A stretch of DNA of 64,000 nucleotides from Gemmatimonadales bacterium (GCA_019038745.1 JAHOYV010000070.1:104785-168784); one strand, 5' to 3'; shown: positions 1-9,432, numbered from the stretch's first letter. Made by a program: numbers and translations. Notes: generated by a model from the letters alone, not told the origin.

Positions 1-416
1 CTGACCCCTTCCTGGATCCGAGCTCCACCGCTGTCGTTGATAAAGATTATGGGATCACCGGTCTTCATGGCGTCGTCCTGCAATTGGCTGACCTTCTGGG
101 AGGTTGCCTCCCCCACAGCGCCACCGGCCACGGTGAAATCCTGGCTGACCGCGTATACCGGACGACCGTCCACCAAACCGTACCCGGACACAACCCCCTC
201 ACCCGGCATGTCCTTACCCTCCATCCCGAAGTCCACACAGCGGTGCTTCATAAATGGATGGGTTTCCTGAAAGGTGTCAGGATCATAGAGTTGACCAAGA
301 CGCTCCCGGGCAGTCCGCTTCCCGGCAGTGTGCTGCTTGGCGATTCTCTTTTCGCCCCCCCCGAGATAGAGATCCCTTTTTCTGCGGCGAAGATCATTGA
401 TTCGATTGGCTGTCAT
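1..416 (-). CDS. Acyl-CoA (propionyl/methylmalonyl-CoA) carboxylase beta subunit, N-terminal part, truncated by window edge
   Basis: Minus-strand translation MTANRINDLRRRKRDLYLGGGEKRIAKQHTAGKRTARERL...VSGYGLVDGRPVYAVSQDFTVAGGAVGEATSQKV...DPIIFINDSGGARIQEG is characteristic of the carboxyltransferase beta family. Confidence 0.92.
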   Translation of the reverse strand, partial: MTANRINDLRRRKRDLYLGGGEKRIAKQHTAGKRTARERLGQLYDPDTFQETHPFMKHRCVDFGMEGKDMPGEGVVSGYGLVDGRPVYAVSQDFTVAGGAVGEATSQKVSQLQDDAMKTGDPIIFINDSGGARIQEGV

Positions 417-500
417 GGCTCGGATCCTCACTCGATTCCGGGCTTCAAATCGGGAATTCCCAGGCTGGATATTCCGATTCATCCCACCACTATTTGGCGA

Positions 501-538
501 TAGATAACACCTTAACCCCGTTTGTCAAATTTTTGACA
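501..538 (-). promoter_or_regulatory. Candidate promoter/operator upstream of the carboxylase gene: TGTCAAA-TT-TTTGACA palindrome (523-538) containing a TTGACA -35-like box, with TATCTA 16 nt downstream
   Basis: Direct reading of the sequence; 7-bp perfect inverted repeat; -35/-10 assignment is by eye. Confidence 0.4.
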
Positions 539-544
539 GGTTGG

Positions 545-678
545 TTGTGCCGGGAAGAATGTTGGTGGACAGAAAATGCCCCGATTTCCCCCAATAGCCC
601 TCAATTCCAGCCCAAAAAACACTCTTTACAATAATGATTTTGAGTTCATTTTGATTAACAACAATCTTCCCGGCACAA
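545..678. repeat. Inverted repeat: TTGTGCCGGGAAGAATGTTG (545-564) and CAACAATCTTCCCGGCACAA (659-678), 20 bp arms with one mismatch, 94 bp apart
   Basis: Arms compared directly as reverse complements; 19/20 match. Confidence 0.8.
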
Positions 679-681
679 GCT

Positions 682-1797
682 TCATTTCAAGCTTTCGGGG
701 TTTAGGCCTTCCAATTCGGGCAACAAAAAGAGCCCATCCTGCCGGATCAACGTATCGTCGAAACGGATCTCTCCGCCACCCCATTCGGGAGTCTGGATAC
801 AAACGATATCCCAGTGCAAAGCGGATTTGTTACCGTTGTTCGCCGTTTCGTAGGCATTGCCCGGTGTCAGATGGAAACTGCCCCCGATCTTCTCGTCGAA
901 CAGGGTATCGAGCATGGGCTTGGTGATGTACGGATTCACGCCCAGAGCGAATTCACCGAAGTAGCGGGCCCCTTCATCGATATCCAGTGCCTCATTCAGC
1001 TTGCTCTCCTCCCCGTCGCAAGTAGCCTTGACGATCTTCCCGTCCTTCACCTCGAAGCGGATGTTCTCCAGTTTGACACCGCCACGCATGGTGGCCGTGT
1101 TGTACTGGATCACGCCATTGACGCTGTCACGAACCGGCGCAGTGTAAACCTCCCCGTCCGGGATGTTGCGCCCCCCATCGCACTTGACCGCCGAAAGACC
1201 CTTGATACTGAAACTCAGGTCTGTGCCCGGACCCTTGATGGAAACCCGATCCGTTTTTTCCATTAATTCAGCCAAGGGATCCATGGCCTTGCTCATTTTG
1301 GCATAGTCCAGAGTGCAGACCCTGAAGTAGAAATCCGCGAATTCCTCGGTGGCCCGGTTGGCCAGTTGTGCCATGGCGGGATTGGGATATCGCAGCACGC
1401 ACCACTTCTTCTGCAGTCGCACCGGAATATGAACCTGGCCCCAATAGGCCTCGTCGTGCCATTTCATGCGATCCGGATCCACGTCGGCCAGGTCGAAGGG
1501 GTTAGTGCTGCCCCGCACCCCGATATAGGCATCGACCGACTCCATGATCGTCTTGTGGAACTGTCCCCAGGCCTCGAACTGTTCTTTACCTGCGTTGTTG
1601 ATGAAGCCCCTACTCAAGGTCTCATCGTTGTAGTACCAAAAAGGCACGCCCCCTGCCTCGGTGGCCGCACGCACGATTTCCTTCCCCAATTCCATGGCCT
1701 CAAGGCCCTTGATCTCAATATAGATTTTCTCTCCAGGCTGAAGCTTGACGCTGTAGCTGATCAATTGCTCGGCCAGATGAGTATTGCGCGGATCCAT
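682..1797 (-). CDS. M29 family aminopeptidase (thermophilic-type metalloaminopeptidase)
   Basis: 371 aa ORF; family-typical LISYSVKLQPGEKIYIEIKG, GTDLSFSIKG, GGRNIPDGEVYTAP, GARYFGEFALGVNP, GGSFHLTPGNAY; TAGGAGGA Shine-Dalgarno before ATG. Confidence 0.9.
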   Translation of the reverse strand: MDPRNTHLAEQLISYSVKLQPGEKIYIEIKGLEAMELGKEIVRAATEAGGVPFWYYNDETLSRGFINNAGKEQFEAWGQFHKTIMESVDAYIGVRGSTNPFDLADVDPDRMKWHDEAYWGQVHIPVRLQKKWCVLRYPNPAMAQLANRATEEFADFYFRVCTLDYAKMSKAMDPLAELMEKTDRVSIKGPGTDLSFSIKGLSAVKCDGGRNIPDGEVYTAPVRDSVNGVIQYNTATMRGGVKLENIRFEVKDGKIVKATCDGEESKLNEALDIDEGARYFGEFALGVNPYITKPMLDTLFDEKIGGSFHLTPGNAYETANNGNKSALHWDIVCIQTPEWGGGEIRFDDTLIRQDGLFLLPELEGLNPESLK

Positions 1798-1980
1798 AAT
1801 TTCCTCCTAGGAATCGGGAGCGGGTATTTTGAGTTTATAATACAGCCCCCGCCGAATGGATCCTACCATATTATTTCTGCATATTTTCCTGTTGAACTGG
1901 AAATCCAAGTTCCCTGCCGGCCCGAATTGTCTATAATTGCCGAAGGAGAAAACACCGCCATTTTTCGAGGGGAAAATCAT

Positions 1981-2439
1981 ATGAGCCAGGACCTGAACCC
2001 GACTGCCAATCCGCTTCCCGAAGGTACGGCCGGCTTCATCGATCACATCGGAGTCGCCGTGCGGGATTTGGACGAGGCTCTAGTGCTTTACCGTGACCTG
2101 CTTGGGTTGGAGCTGGAAAGGATGGAAGAAGTACCCGCGGAAAACGTCAGAGTGGCATTTTTGAAACTTGCCCGCTCCGGTTGCCCGGGCCACCTGGAAC
2201 TGTTGGCCCCCCTGTCCGAGAACGGAGCAATTGCCGGCTTCATTGCCAAAAAGGGCCCCGGCCTGCATCACATAGCCGTAGCTGCCGAGAATATCGAAAT
2301 CGTGATGGAGCGTTGCCGCCAGGCGGGAATCCGGTTACTGGATGAAACGCCGCGCACCGGAGCAGGCGGTAAGCAAATCGTTTTCATGCACCCCAAGAGC
2401 GGCGGCGGTGTCCTGATTGAGATCTGCGCCGGAACATAG
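1981..2439 (+). CDS. mce: Methylmalonyl-CoA epimerase (VOC superfamily)
   Basis: FIDHIGVAVRDLDEALVLYRDLLGLE...GPGLHHIAVAAENIE...MHPKSGGGVLIEI; ATG at 1981 with GAAGGAGA upstream. Confidence 0.9.
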   Translation: MSQDLNPTANPLPEGTAGFIDHIGVAVRDLDEALVLYRDLLGLELERMEEVPAENVRVAFLKLARSGCPGHLELLAPLSENGAIAGFIAKKGPGLHHIAVAAENIEIVMERCRQAGIRLLDETPRTGAGGKQIVFMHPKSGGGVLIEICAGT

Positions 2440-2478
2440 AGGATTTATTATTCCCTGAAGAACCGGGATGCCAACGGT

Positions 2479-3162
2479 TCAACGGCGTTCGAACAGACCG
2501 ACCTCCTCAAAACCGCAAGGCCCCCGCTCCGGAGTCAGGTCCGTCTCCCCGTTGGGGTTCAAATACGCCGGCACACAGCCGACGCCGAACATCATCGACA
2601 ACTGGCCACTGCCGTCCACACCGATGTAAAGTCCCCGCGACTGACAGGTCACACAGTCGGGCATGGTCTTGCATGAATGTGTAGGCTCGGTTGCCAGACG
2701 AAATACGACATCCTCGGGGCGACCCTGGAACATGACTTTCCACTGAACCAGATTAACCCGCCCGTTCTTGATCGACATACCCGGATCCAACCCCACGATG
2801 CAGACCTCATTTGACTGTCCCACATCCAGATGCTTGCAGGGGACTTTCTTCTCCATGACAACCGCCTCGGCTCCCTCCACGACCAAGGTCAACTCGAAAC
2901 CTCCGGTGGCCATGAAAGCCTCACCATCCCTGGCCACGGGCACTACGTCGGAAAGCCACGCGTACAGGTCCACCACGGTCACCCCGTTTTCAGGTTCCTG
3001 ATGTGCCACCGGGACGATGGAATCGCCGGTAGCAAGGGAGAAACGGATCAACCCGTTTTCGCCGCACCACTGGGCCTCGGCCCCCGATGGGGCAATAAAC
3101 AGCAAGACGACCGCCAGGAAAACCACCGACAGAAACACTATCAACTGCTTGCAAAACAACAT
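2479..3162 (-). CDS. Hypothetical secreted cysteine-containing protein
   Basis: Signal peptide-like MLFCKQLIVFLSVVFLAVVLLFIAPSGAEA; about eight Cys in mature part; no family recognised. Confidence 0.6.
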   Translation of the reverse strand: MLFCKQLIVFLSVVFLAVVLLFIAPSGAEAQWCGENGLIRFSLATGDSIVPVAHQEPENGVTVVDLYAWLSDVVPVARDGEAFMATGGFELTLVVEGAEAVVMEKKVPCKHLDVGQSNEVCIVGLDPGMSIKNGRVNLVQWKVMFQGRPEDVVFRLATEPTHSCKTMPDCVTCQSRGLYIGVDGSGQLSMMFGVGCVPAYLNPNGETDLTPERGPCGFEEVGLFERR

Positions 3163-3199
3163 CGTTCCACCTCTCAAGAAACAGATCCCATACTCCGAC

Positions 3200-4033
3200 T
3201 CAACTGCCGGTGCTCGCATAGTTGGCCACACCCCGCCGCCAGATCAACACGGCCCCACCGAACACAATGCCACCGACCAGCGGGGTCAGAAAAGCCCAGC
3301 GGCTGAATTCCGGACTGCCGATAAACCAAGTGGCCGGATAAAAGGCCACCCAAGCAAAGGGCAGGACAAAGGTCATGAAGAATCGTACCGGAGCCCCGAA
3401 TATTGTGATCGGATAGCGACTGAACCGTATCACATTGTACACTGGCGGAGCCAGTCCCATTCGGTCTTCGTGCCAAAACGAAACCGATGTTATCCCCAGG
3501 AAAACCCCAGTGAAAACCAACGAAGCCGAGGGGGCAAGGATCAACAGCGCCAGGACATCCTCAACACCCCAAGTCAGCTGAAGTTTCATTCCGGCAAAGA
3601 TCATGATCCCCAAACCCAGAAAAATTTCATTGAATCCCGAGACGTTGAAAGACTCGAACATCACCTGTGCCAGAGTATTTAATGGCCGCAGCAAAACCCG
3701 ATCGAACTTCCCCTGGATGATGAACTTATCGCTGAACCGGTAAAGGTTGATGCTGGTTAGATTGAACAAGCCCAGAGGGACCAGGCTGAATCCATAGATG
3801 AACAGGACCTGGGGAAAGGACCACCCGCGCAGGGCCTCGACCTTGCTGAACAAGGTTGCCAGGATCACCAACTGCACCAGACTGCTGAAGGACACCGCCA
3901 GCGTATCGATGAAGAAGTCCATGCGATAGGCCAGACGCATCTTGACGAATTGGGCGAAGTAGAAGCCAAAAATCCGCACCTGGCGCCGAAATTCACCAGG
4001 GTAGCCCCGTCTCCATATTTCAGTCGTGGACAT
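3200..4033 (-). CDS. ABC-2 family transporter permease (PF06182-like)
   Basis: Six-TM-like hydrophobic protein next to a second permease and an ABC ATPase. Confidence 0.8.
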   Translation of the reverse strand: MSTTEIWRRGYPGEFRRQVRIFGFYFAQFVKMRLAYRMDFFIDTLAVSFSSLVQLVILATLFSKVEALRGWSFPQVLFIYGFSLVPLGLFNLTSINLYRFSDKFIIQGKFDRVLLRPLNTLAQVMFESFNVSGFNEIFLGLGIMIFAGMKLQLTWGVEDVLALLILAPSASLVFTGVFLGITSVSFWHEDRMGLAPPVYNVIRFSRYPITIFGAPVRFFMTFVLPFAWVAFYPATWFIGSPEFSRWAFLTPLVGGIVFGGAVLIWRRGVANYASTGS

Positions 4034-4036
4034 GAT

Positions 4037-4918
4037 TCACCCTCCCTGCACGGTTACCCGACGCACCGAGATAAACCAGACCAAGCGCCCAGCCAGATAC
4101 AAACCAACCGACCAGGCCAACTGGATCAACAGCGCCCAGACCAGATCGGAACCCGCCCGCTTGCCGAGGTAGATCGTGACCGGGACATAGCTGATTCCCT
4201 GAAAGGGTAGCCAGGCCACGATCGTCTGAAACCATTCCGGAAAGAAAGTGAAGGGCAGAATCACCCCCGTCAGAAAATCGAAGGCAACCATTTTGGCCCG
4301 CAGAACTCCCTGTATGTTCTTCATGTGGAAAGCCAAACACCCCAACAGAAAGTTGATCTGGCTGTAGATTACCAGGGCAAGACAGAAGCTGAGAAAGGTC
4401 CACAGATACAGCATGGAATCCGGTGGTCCGGAGATGTCGAACAACGGAACGACAACTACCATGATGGGCAAGGAGAACATGACCAGCCGAAAGCCGGATT
4501 CACCCACCGCCTCGAACATCATGACGTCCTGGACGTGGTAGGGCTTGATCAACTGCAGTGAGATACCACCCTCCTCGATCATACTACTGAGGTCCCGGTG
4601 GATGTTGTTGAAGTAGAAGCTGCGTCCGATCCAGCTGACTGCCACGTAGGTGATCATCTCGGTCAGGGTAAGTCCCCCGATAAGGTTTCCACCTTCCATA
4701 CTTCCGTGTTCGACGACCCGGCTGGCGAACAAGGCCCCGTACAGGTAATAATGGCCGGTCACGAAAATCGTGTAGCTGACGACTCCCGTGTAATAACGCA
4801 AGCGGTAGGCCAGGAACTTCAGAAAGGCCAGACGAACAAAATGGAGGTAGAGTACCACCGTTCCCAAAACGCTGCGGTGCCAGGGAGTCAGGGAGGCGAC
4901 AGAAGTAACCCCGGTCAC
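4037..4918 (-). CDS. ABC-2 family transporter permease
   Basis: Multi-TM protein; overlaps the ATPase gene stop/start by 4 nt (4915-4918). Confidence 0.8.
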   Translation of the reverse strand: MTGVTSVASLTPWHRSVLGTVVLYLHFVRLAFLKFLAYRLRYYTGVVSYTIFVTGHYYLYGALFASRVVEHGSMEGGNLIGGLTLTEMITYVAVSWIGRSFYFNNIHRDLSSMIEEGGISLQLIKPYHVQDVMMFEAVGESGFRLVMFSLPIMVVVVPLFDISGPPDSMLYLWTFLSFCLALVIYSQINFLLGCLAFHMKNIQGVLRAKMVAFDFLTGVILPFTFFPEWFQTIVAWLPFQGISYVPVTIYLGKRAGSDLVWALLIQLAWSVGLYLAGRLVWFISVRRVTVQGG

Positions 4919-5928
4919 GATTCCCCCTCCTGAACGTCACGATATATCCGGGCCACAATTTCCTCGATTGCAGGCTCTGCCAGGTGCAATTCCGAAACCT
5001 TGCAGGCATTGACGATCACCTTGATCACCTCAGCGCCGGTAACCTCCCGGCGATGAAACTCTCCCTGGTGACGCAACCCTTCCCCCGCCTGCCAGGAAAC
5101 CGGGAGATTTCCGGTCATTTCCTTGAGGGTGGCACTGGAAACCGGCTCCCTCAGTTCAAGAGTTAGACGGACCGGATTCCCCGTACGATTGCGCAGTGTG
5201 TCCAACTCGCCATCGAAGTGAACTTTTCCCTTGTCGATGATGATCACTCGCCGGCACAGTTTTTCGATATCTCCCAGGTCGTGAGTGGTCAGAATGACGG
5301 TCACACCCTGTTGGTCGCGGATCTCATGCAGAAATTTCCGCACGTTTTCCTTGCCGACAACATCCAGTCCAATAGTGGGCTCATCCAGAAAAAGGACCCG
5401 TGGCTCGTGCAACAAGGCCGCCGCCAGGTCACAGCGCATCCGCTGGCCTAAAGAGAGTTTACGTACCGGCTGATGCAGGAATTCGTCAATGCCGAGCAAA
5501 TCGTTGAATGTTCCCATCTGGCGACGGTAAGCATCATCGTCCACTTCGTAGATCTTCTTCAGCAGGCCAAAGGATTCCACAACGGCCAAATCCCACCAGA
5601 GCTGAGTGCGCTGTCCAAAGACCGCGCCAATGTTGCGAGTATATTGCTGGCGCTGACGCCAGGGAACCAGGCCGCCGACGGTGACTTGTCCCGATGTGGG
5701 TGTGAGAATCCCGGTCAGCATCTTGATGGTTGTGGATTTACCGGCGCCGTTGGCCCCTATGTAGCCGACCATTTCCCCGGGCTGGATATCGAAGCTGACC
5801 TGATCCACCGCCCGAAGTATTTTCCTGCGCGGACGGAACAAATCAATCAGGCCCCCCTTTACACCCTCACGTTTGCGGATCAGCTTGTAGTCCCGGGTCA
5901 GATCCCGTACCTGGATAATTGGTTCCAT
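4915..5928 (-). CDS. ABC transporter ATP-binding protein
   Basis: Walker A GANGAGKST, signature LSLGQRMRCDLA, Walker B VLFLDEPTIGLD. Confidence 0.95.
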   Translation of the reverse strand: MEPIIQVRDLTRDYKLIRKREGVKGGLIDLFRPRRKILRAVDQVSFDIQPGEMVGYIGANGAGKSTTIKMLTGILTPTSGQVTVGGLVPWRQRQQYTRNIGAVFGQRTQLWWDLAVVESFGLLKKIYEVDDDAYRRQMGTFNDLLGIDEFLHQPVRKLSLGQRMRCDLAAALLHEPRVLFLDEPTIGLDVVGKENVRKFLHEIRDQQGVTVILTTHDLGDIEKLCRRVIIIDKGKVHFDGELDTLRNRTGNPVRLTLELREPVSSATLKEMTGNLPVSWQAGEGLRHQGEFHRREVTGAEVIKVIVNACKVSELHLAEPAIEEIVARIYRDVQEGES

Positions 5929-6197
5929 CAGTAGGGAACATCCTCGTTTTCATCGCCAACCGGATCAGGATCCCCGGTTTCGAGTCCTGCTACCAACCCC
6001 CGTACTTCACTGTCGGTTTTCTCCAGCTTTTGGCGACACACCTGGATCAATTCCACGGCACGTTTGACCTCTTGGCCAAGGGTATCGATGTCCACCTTCT
6101 CGGCTTCCAATTCCGCAAGGATCGCTTCCACTTCGCCTACGGCTTCACCGAAAGAGAGTTTTTTGGCCGGGATCCGTTTTTTTACCTTTTCCACCAC
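5928..6197 (-). CDS. xseB: Exodeoxyribonuclease VII small subunit (GTG start at 6197 preferred; ORF opens to 6260)
   Basis: KKLSFGEAVGEVEAILAELEAEKVDIDTLGQEVKRAVELIQVCRQKLEKTDSEV; located immediately after xseA. Confidence 0.85.
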   Translation of the reverse strand: MVEKVKKRIPAKKLSFGEAVGEVEAILAELEAEKVDIDTLGQEVKRAVELIQVCRQKLEKTDSEVRGLVAGLETGDPDPVGDENEDVPY

Positions 6198-7674
6198 TTT
6201 GCTTTCCCTTCCTATTGGATGAACTGGACGAACCGGGAAATTTCCCGGCCGGCTGAACAATACTGGTTACTTCACCATCGGAAAATCGGGTGCGAATACA
6301 ATCGCCGGCCACCACGGAATCCGCCGAAGTCAGGGCCGTTCCCAACGGCCCCAGGGTCAGGGTGTAGCCTCGGGCCAAAAGTCGCTCCGGGTCAAGTAGC
6401 CGGGCTTGAGTAGCCAGACCTTCAACCCTCGTTTGCCCTGCAACCAGGGGGCGCAAGGCCTCGCGCCCGAGGCGTCGAGTCGCACCGCGGTACCGATCCA
6501 CAGCGGAGGACAATCGTCCGTTTGCCGAGGTCACCACCTGGAGATGGAGCCGATCGAGCCGTGACGTTGACCGCCCGACCACGGCAATGGTACGGGACAC
6601 AAGACCCGTTTCCAAACCGGATAGCCTGCGCTCACGTATATTCAGCTGGACCGAAACCAGATCCTGGAATCGGCCAGCCATGTGTTGGAGCCGAATCCGA
6701 CTACGCAGCAGCACTCCCCGAATCGCCATGCCCATCCGGTCCCCCACTTCAACACGGTCCCGGGCGGTGTCCAACAATCCGGTCAGCGTCACCTTCAGCC
6801 GCTCAGCAGCCTTGTCCAGCTGCCGGGAGGCCTGGCCCACCCGGTCCACGAGATACTCGGCCCCCGCAGTGGGTGTCTTACAGGAATGATGGGCTACCAG
6901 ATCGGCAATACTGCGATCAATCTCATGACCGATTGCCGTGATCACCGGCACCGGCGCCTCAGCAATGGCGACGGCCAGCTCCCGTTGATCAAACCAGGAG
7001 AGGTCAGCCCGCGATCCACCCCCACGGGTAATTACCACCACGTCCACCCCCGCTGCCACGTGAGCCTGCAAGGCCCGGATGACTTCGGCCTCTAGTTGAT
7101 CGCCCTGCATTTTGGCGCCTCGCAGAGAAACCCGAAAAGCCCAGGGTGACCTTTCGATCCCCGTCATGAAATCCTGCTCGGCGGCACTGCCCGGGGATGT
7201 GATCAACCCAATACGCAACGGCAAGTCCGGCAATGGGATACTGGCGTTGCGCTCAAGTAGTTCCTGAGCCTGCAAAAAGGCCAGGGTTTCCCGGCGCAGA
7301 GCCTCCAGCTTCCCCAGGGCGAAGCTTTTGTCCACCCCAACGATCTTCAGACTCATCTTGCCGAACTTGGCATAAAAATCCACCTGACATTCCAAGCAGA
7401 CTTCCATCTTGTTGGCCAGTTGGAAATCGGGATCCGAACCGTCCAGGAAGGACCCCAGACCATATCGTTGCCGATCCCAGCCCATCAGGGAAACCGGGAT
7501 CTGGTACTCCGCAGCACCACTTCGTCCAGCCTCGTGTAATTCGAAGTATACGTGTGTACGCCGGGCCGCATCGACCGGCAAGCGCTGCACTTCTCCACGG
7601 ACCCAGATAGTGCCGGGAAAAGCCCGGTCTACGGCTGCCGAGATCTCCTCGTTCAGCTGGCGTACAGTCAACAC
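6145..7674 (-). CDS. xseA: Exodeoxyribonuclease VII large subunit (GTG start at 7674 preferred)
   Basis: LTVRQLNEEISAAVDRAFPGTIWVRGEV, LRIGLITSPGSAAEQDF, DVVVITRGGGSRADLSWFDQRELAVAIAEAPVPVITAIGHEIDRSIADLVA. Confidence 0.95.
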   Translation of the reverse strand: MLTVRQLNEEISAAVDRAFPGTIWVRGEVQRLPVDAARRTHVYFELHEAGRSGAAEYQIPVSLMGWDRQRYGLGSFLDGSDPDFQLANKMEVCLECQVDFYAKFGKMSLKIVGVDKSFALGKLEALRRETLAFLQAQELLERNASIPLPDLPLRIGLITSPGSAAEQDFMTGIERSPWAFRVSLRGAKMQGDQLEAEVIRALQAHVAAGVDVVVITRGGGSRADLSWFDQRELAVAIAEAPVPVITAIGHEIDRSIADLVAHHSCKTPTAGAEYLVDRVGQASRQLDKAAERLKVTLTGLLDTARDRVEVGDRMGMAIRGVLLRSRIRLQHMAGRFQDLVSVQLNIRERRLSGLETGLVSRTIAVVGRSTSRLDRLHLQVVTSANGRLSSAVDRYRGATRRLGREALRPLVAGQTRVEGLATQARLLDPERLLARGYTLTLGPLGTALTSADSVVAGDCIRTRFSDGEVTSIVQPAGKFPGSSSSSNRKGKQSGGKGKKTDPGQKTLFR

Positions 7675-7693
7675 TCGGCGTTCGGGACCGTCC

Positions 7694-9286
7694 TCAGGAA
7701 ACAAGGATCTGCACCGCCCTGGCCAACAGCCTGGCTCCGAATCCCGTACCGCCCTTGGGACATATCGCCGAGGCCTTGTTGGAGTAGGCTGGACCGGCGA
7801 TATCCAGGTGGGCCCAGGCGGTTTCCTCAGAAACAAAGTTCCAAAGGAACGCTGCGGCAGTCATGGCGCCGCCTTCCCGACCGCCCCCGATATTCTGCAG
7901 GTCGCTCCAGGTACCCTCCATGATCTCCTTGTGTTCCTTGACCAGGGGCAGGTGCCAAACTCGCTCGAAAGTCTCGCCGCCGGCTTGCCGCAGAGTCTCG
8001 ATCAACTCGCCGCCGGTGCCCATCAGACCGGCGAAATGACTGCCCAGGGCGACAACACAAGCACCCGTCAGGGTAGCGGCATCGATGATGTAATCCGGTT
8101 TACGCCTACCGGCGTACCAGAGGGCGTCGGCCAGAATGAGACGTCCTTCGGCATCGGTATTCAGCACCTCCACCGTCTTGCCGTTGGCCATGGTGATCAC
8201 ATCTGCCGGCTTAACCGCTCCGCCATCCGGCATGTTCTCCGCCGCAGGAATGATCACCTGCAGATTCACGGGTAGTCCGAGGCGGGCCACGATCTGCGCG
8301 GCTCCCAGCACTGCGGCAGCGCCACCCATATCCGCTTTCATCTCGTCCATGCCCGCGCCGGGTTTCAGGGAAATTCCTCCGGAATCAAAAGTGACGCCCT
8401 TGCCCACCAGGGCGATAGAGGGCACCTTGCCCTTGGCGGAAGCCTTGCCTTTGGAGGAAGCTCCGCCCTTGCCGGATACCTTGTGCTCAAGGACGATCAG
8501 ACGGGGAGGATTACTACTTCCCTGCCCCACGGCCAATATTCCCCCCATCCCAAGCTTCTTCAACTGGGGTACACCCAGAACAGTACAGGACAGACCCTCT
8601 GCCCGAGCCATCTTCCGCGCCCTGGATGCAAACTCGTTTGGGGTCAGGTAGTTTGGGGGCATGTTTACAAGTTCCCGGGCCAGCAGGCATCCGGCGGTGT
8701 AGGCCTCACCCTCGTGGACCCCGATCTGCAGATCCTTCGGGATGCTTTCCCGGGCCAAAAACTTCCAATTCCGGGGATATGAATCCTTTTTCTTCCCAGT
8801 TTTCAGCACGCCGGTTGGTGACAGGGCCAGTTCGGCACCCTCGACCCAACAGCGGGCGAAGGTCCGGTCATCAAAGAGCATCTCCTGCGGCCCGGGCAAA
8901 TGGACCAACACCCGGGCGGCCTTCATGGCCTTGGCCTGAGTCGCCACCTTGCCGGCCACCTTCCGAATCGTTTCCAAAGTCAACTCGCCGGTGGGACCCA
9001 TGCCCGCTAAAAGAAGCCAACCGGCCGCTGTGCGGGAGCAAAATACCGGAAAGATGGATTCGGCTTTGGCGCTGAACCCACCAGTGGTAATCACTTTCTT
9101 CAGATCCACCATTGGAGATGAGCCGGGAGCCGGTTTGTGTGTTCCGCCCTTGGCAAGTTCCAGCAGCGACTTCAGCAACGGCTTATCATCTTTTTGAAAC
9201 ACGGGAAAAACCAATAGATCGCCCGATGTCTCGGCAGGGGCAGTGCGGGTAATGGTCCAGCGCAAGGGGATACCTCCTGAAATCAA
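7694..9286 (-). CDS. pepA: Leucyl aminopeptidase (M17)
   Basis: VGKGVTFDSGGISLKPGAGMDEMKADMGGAAAV, NTDAEGRLILADAL. Confidence 0.95.
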   Translation of the reverse strand: MISGGIPLRWTITRTAPAETSGDLLVFPVFQKDDKPLLKSLLELAKGGTHKPAPGSSPMVDLKKVITTGGFSAKAESIFPVFCSRTAAGWLLLAGMGPTGELTLETIRKVAGKVATQAKAMKAARVLVHLPGPQEMLFDDRTFARCWVEGAELALSPTGVLKTGKKKDSYPRNWKFLARESIPKDLQIGVHEGEAYTAGCLLARELVNMPPNYLTPNEFASRARKMARAEGLSCTVLGVPQLKKLGMGGILAVGQGSSNPPRLIVLEHKVSGKGGASSKGKASAKGKVPSIALVGKGVTFDSGGISLKPGAGMDEMKADMGGAAAVLGAAQIVARLGLPVNLQVIIPAAENMPDGGAVKPADVITMANGKTVEVLNTDAEGRLILADALWYAGRRKPDYIIDAATLTGACVVALGSHFAGLMGTGGELIETLRQAGGETFERVWHLPLVKEHKEIMEGTWSDLQNIGGGREGGAMTAAAFLWNFVSEETAWAHLDIAGPAYSNKASAICPKGGTGFGARLLARAVQILVS

Positions 9287-9432
9287 TCAAACTGAAAATT
9301 CGACGGCAAGCGACACCGGCCACGGGTAAGCAAACGGCCCGCCCTATGATCTTGTCGGTTTGAAATACTAACATTGCTCGGGACCGGCCGCATGGAATAA
9401 TATAGGCAGAAGCAAAATCTGTTGGACCGAGT

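Noticed and set aside
671-696. AAGCTT...AAGCTT direct repeat at the M29 3' end
   Set aside because: Only 6 bp and inside coding sequence for one copy; compatible with chance.
1366-1980. Long N-terminal extension of the epimerase ORF (357 aa)
   Set aside because: The upstream part is antisense to the M29 gene; the true start is the ATG at 1981 with a Shine-Dalgarno.
2460-2480. GAACCG...CGGTTC hairpin between convergent genes as a terminator
   Set aside because: Short 6-bp stem overlapping the stop codon, with no T tract.
7409-8275. 288 aa plus-strand ORF across the xseA/pepA junction
   Set aside because: Antisense to two well-supported conserved genes; no domain recognised.
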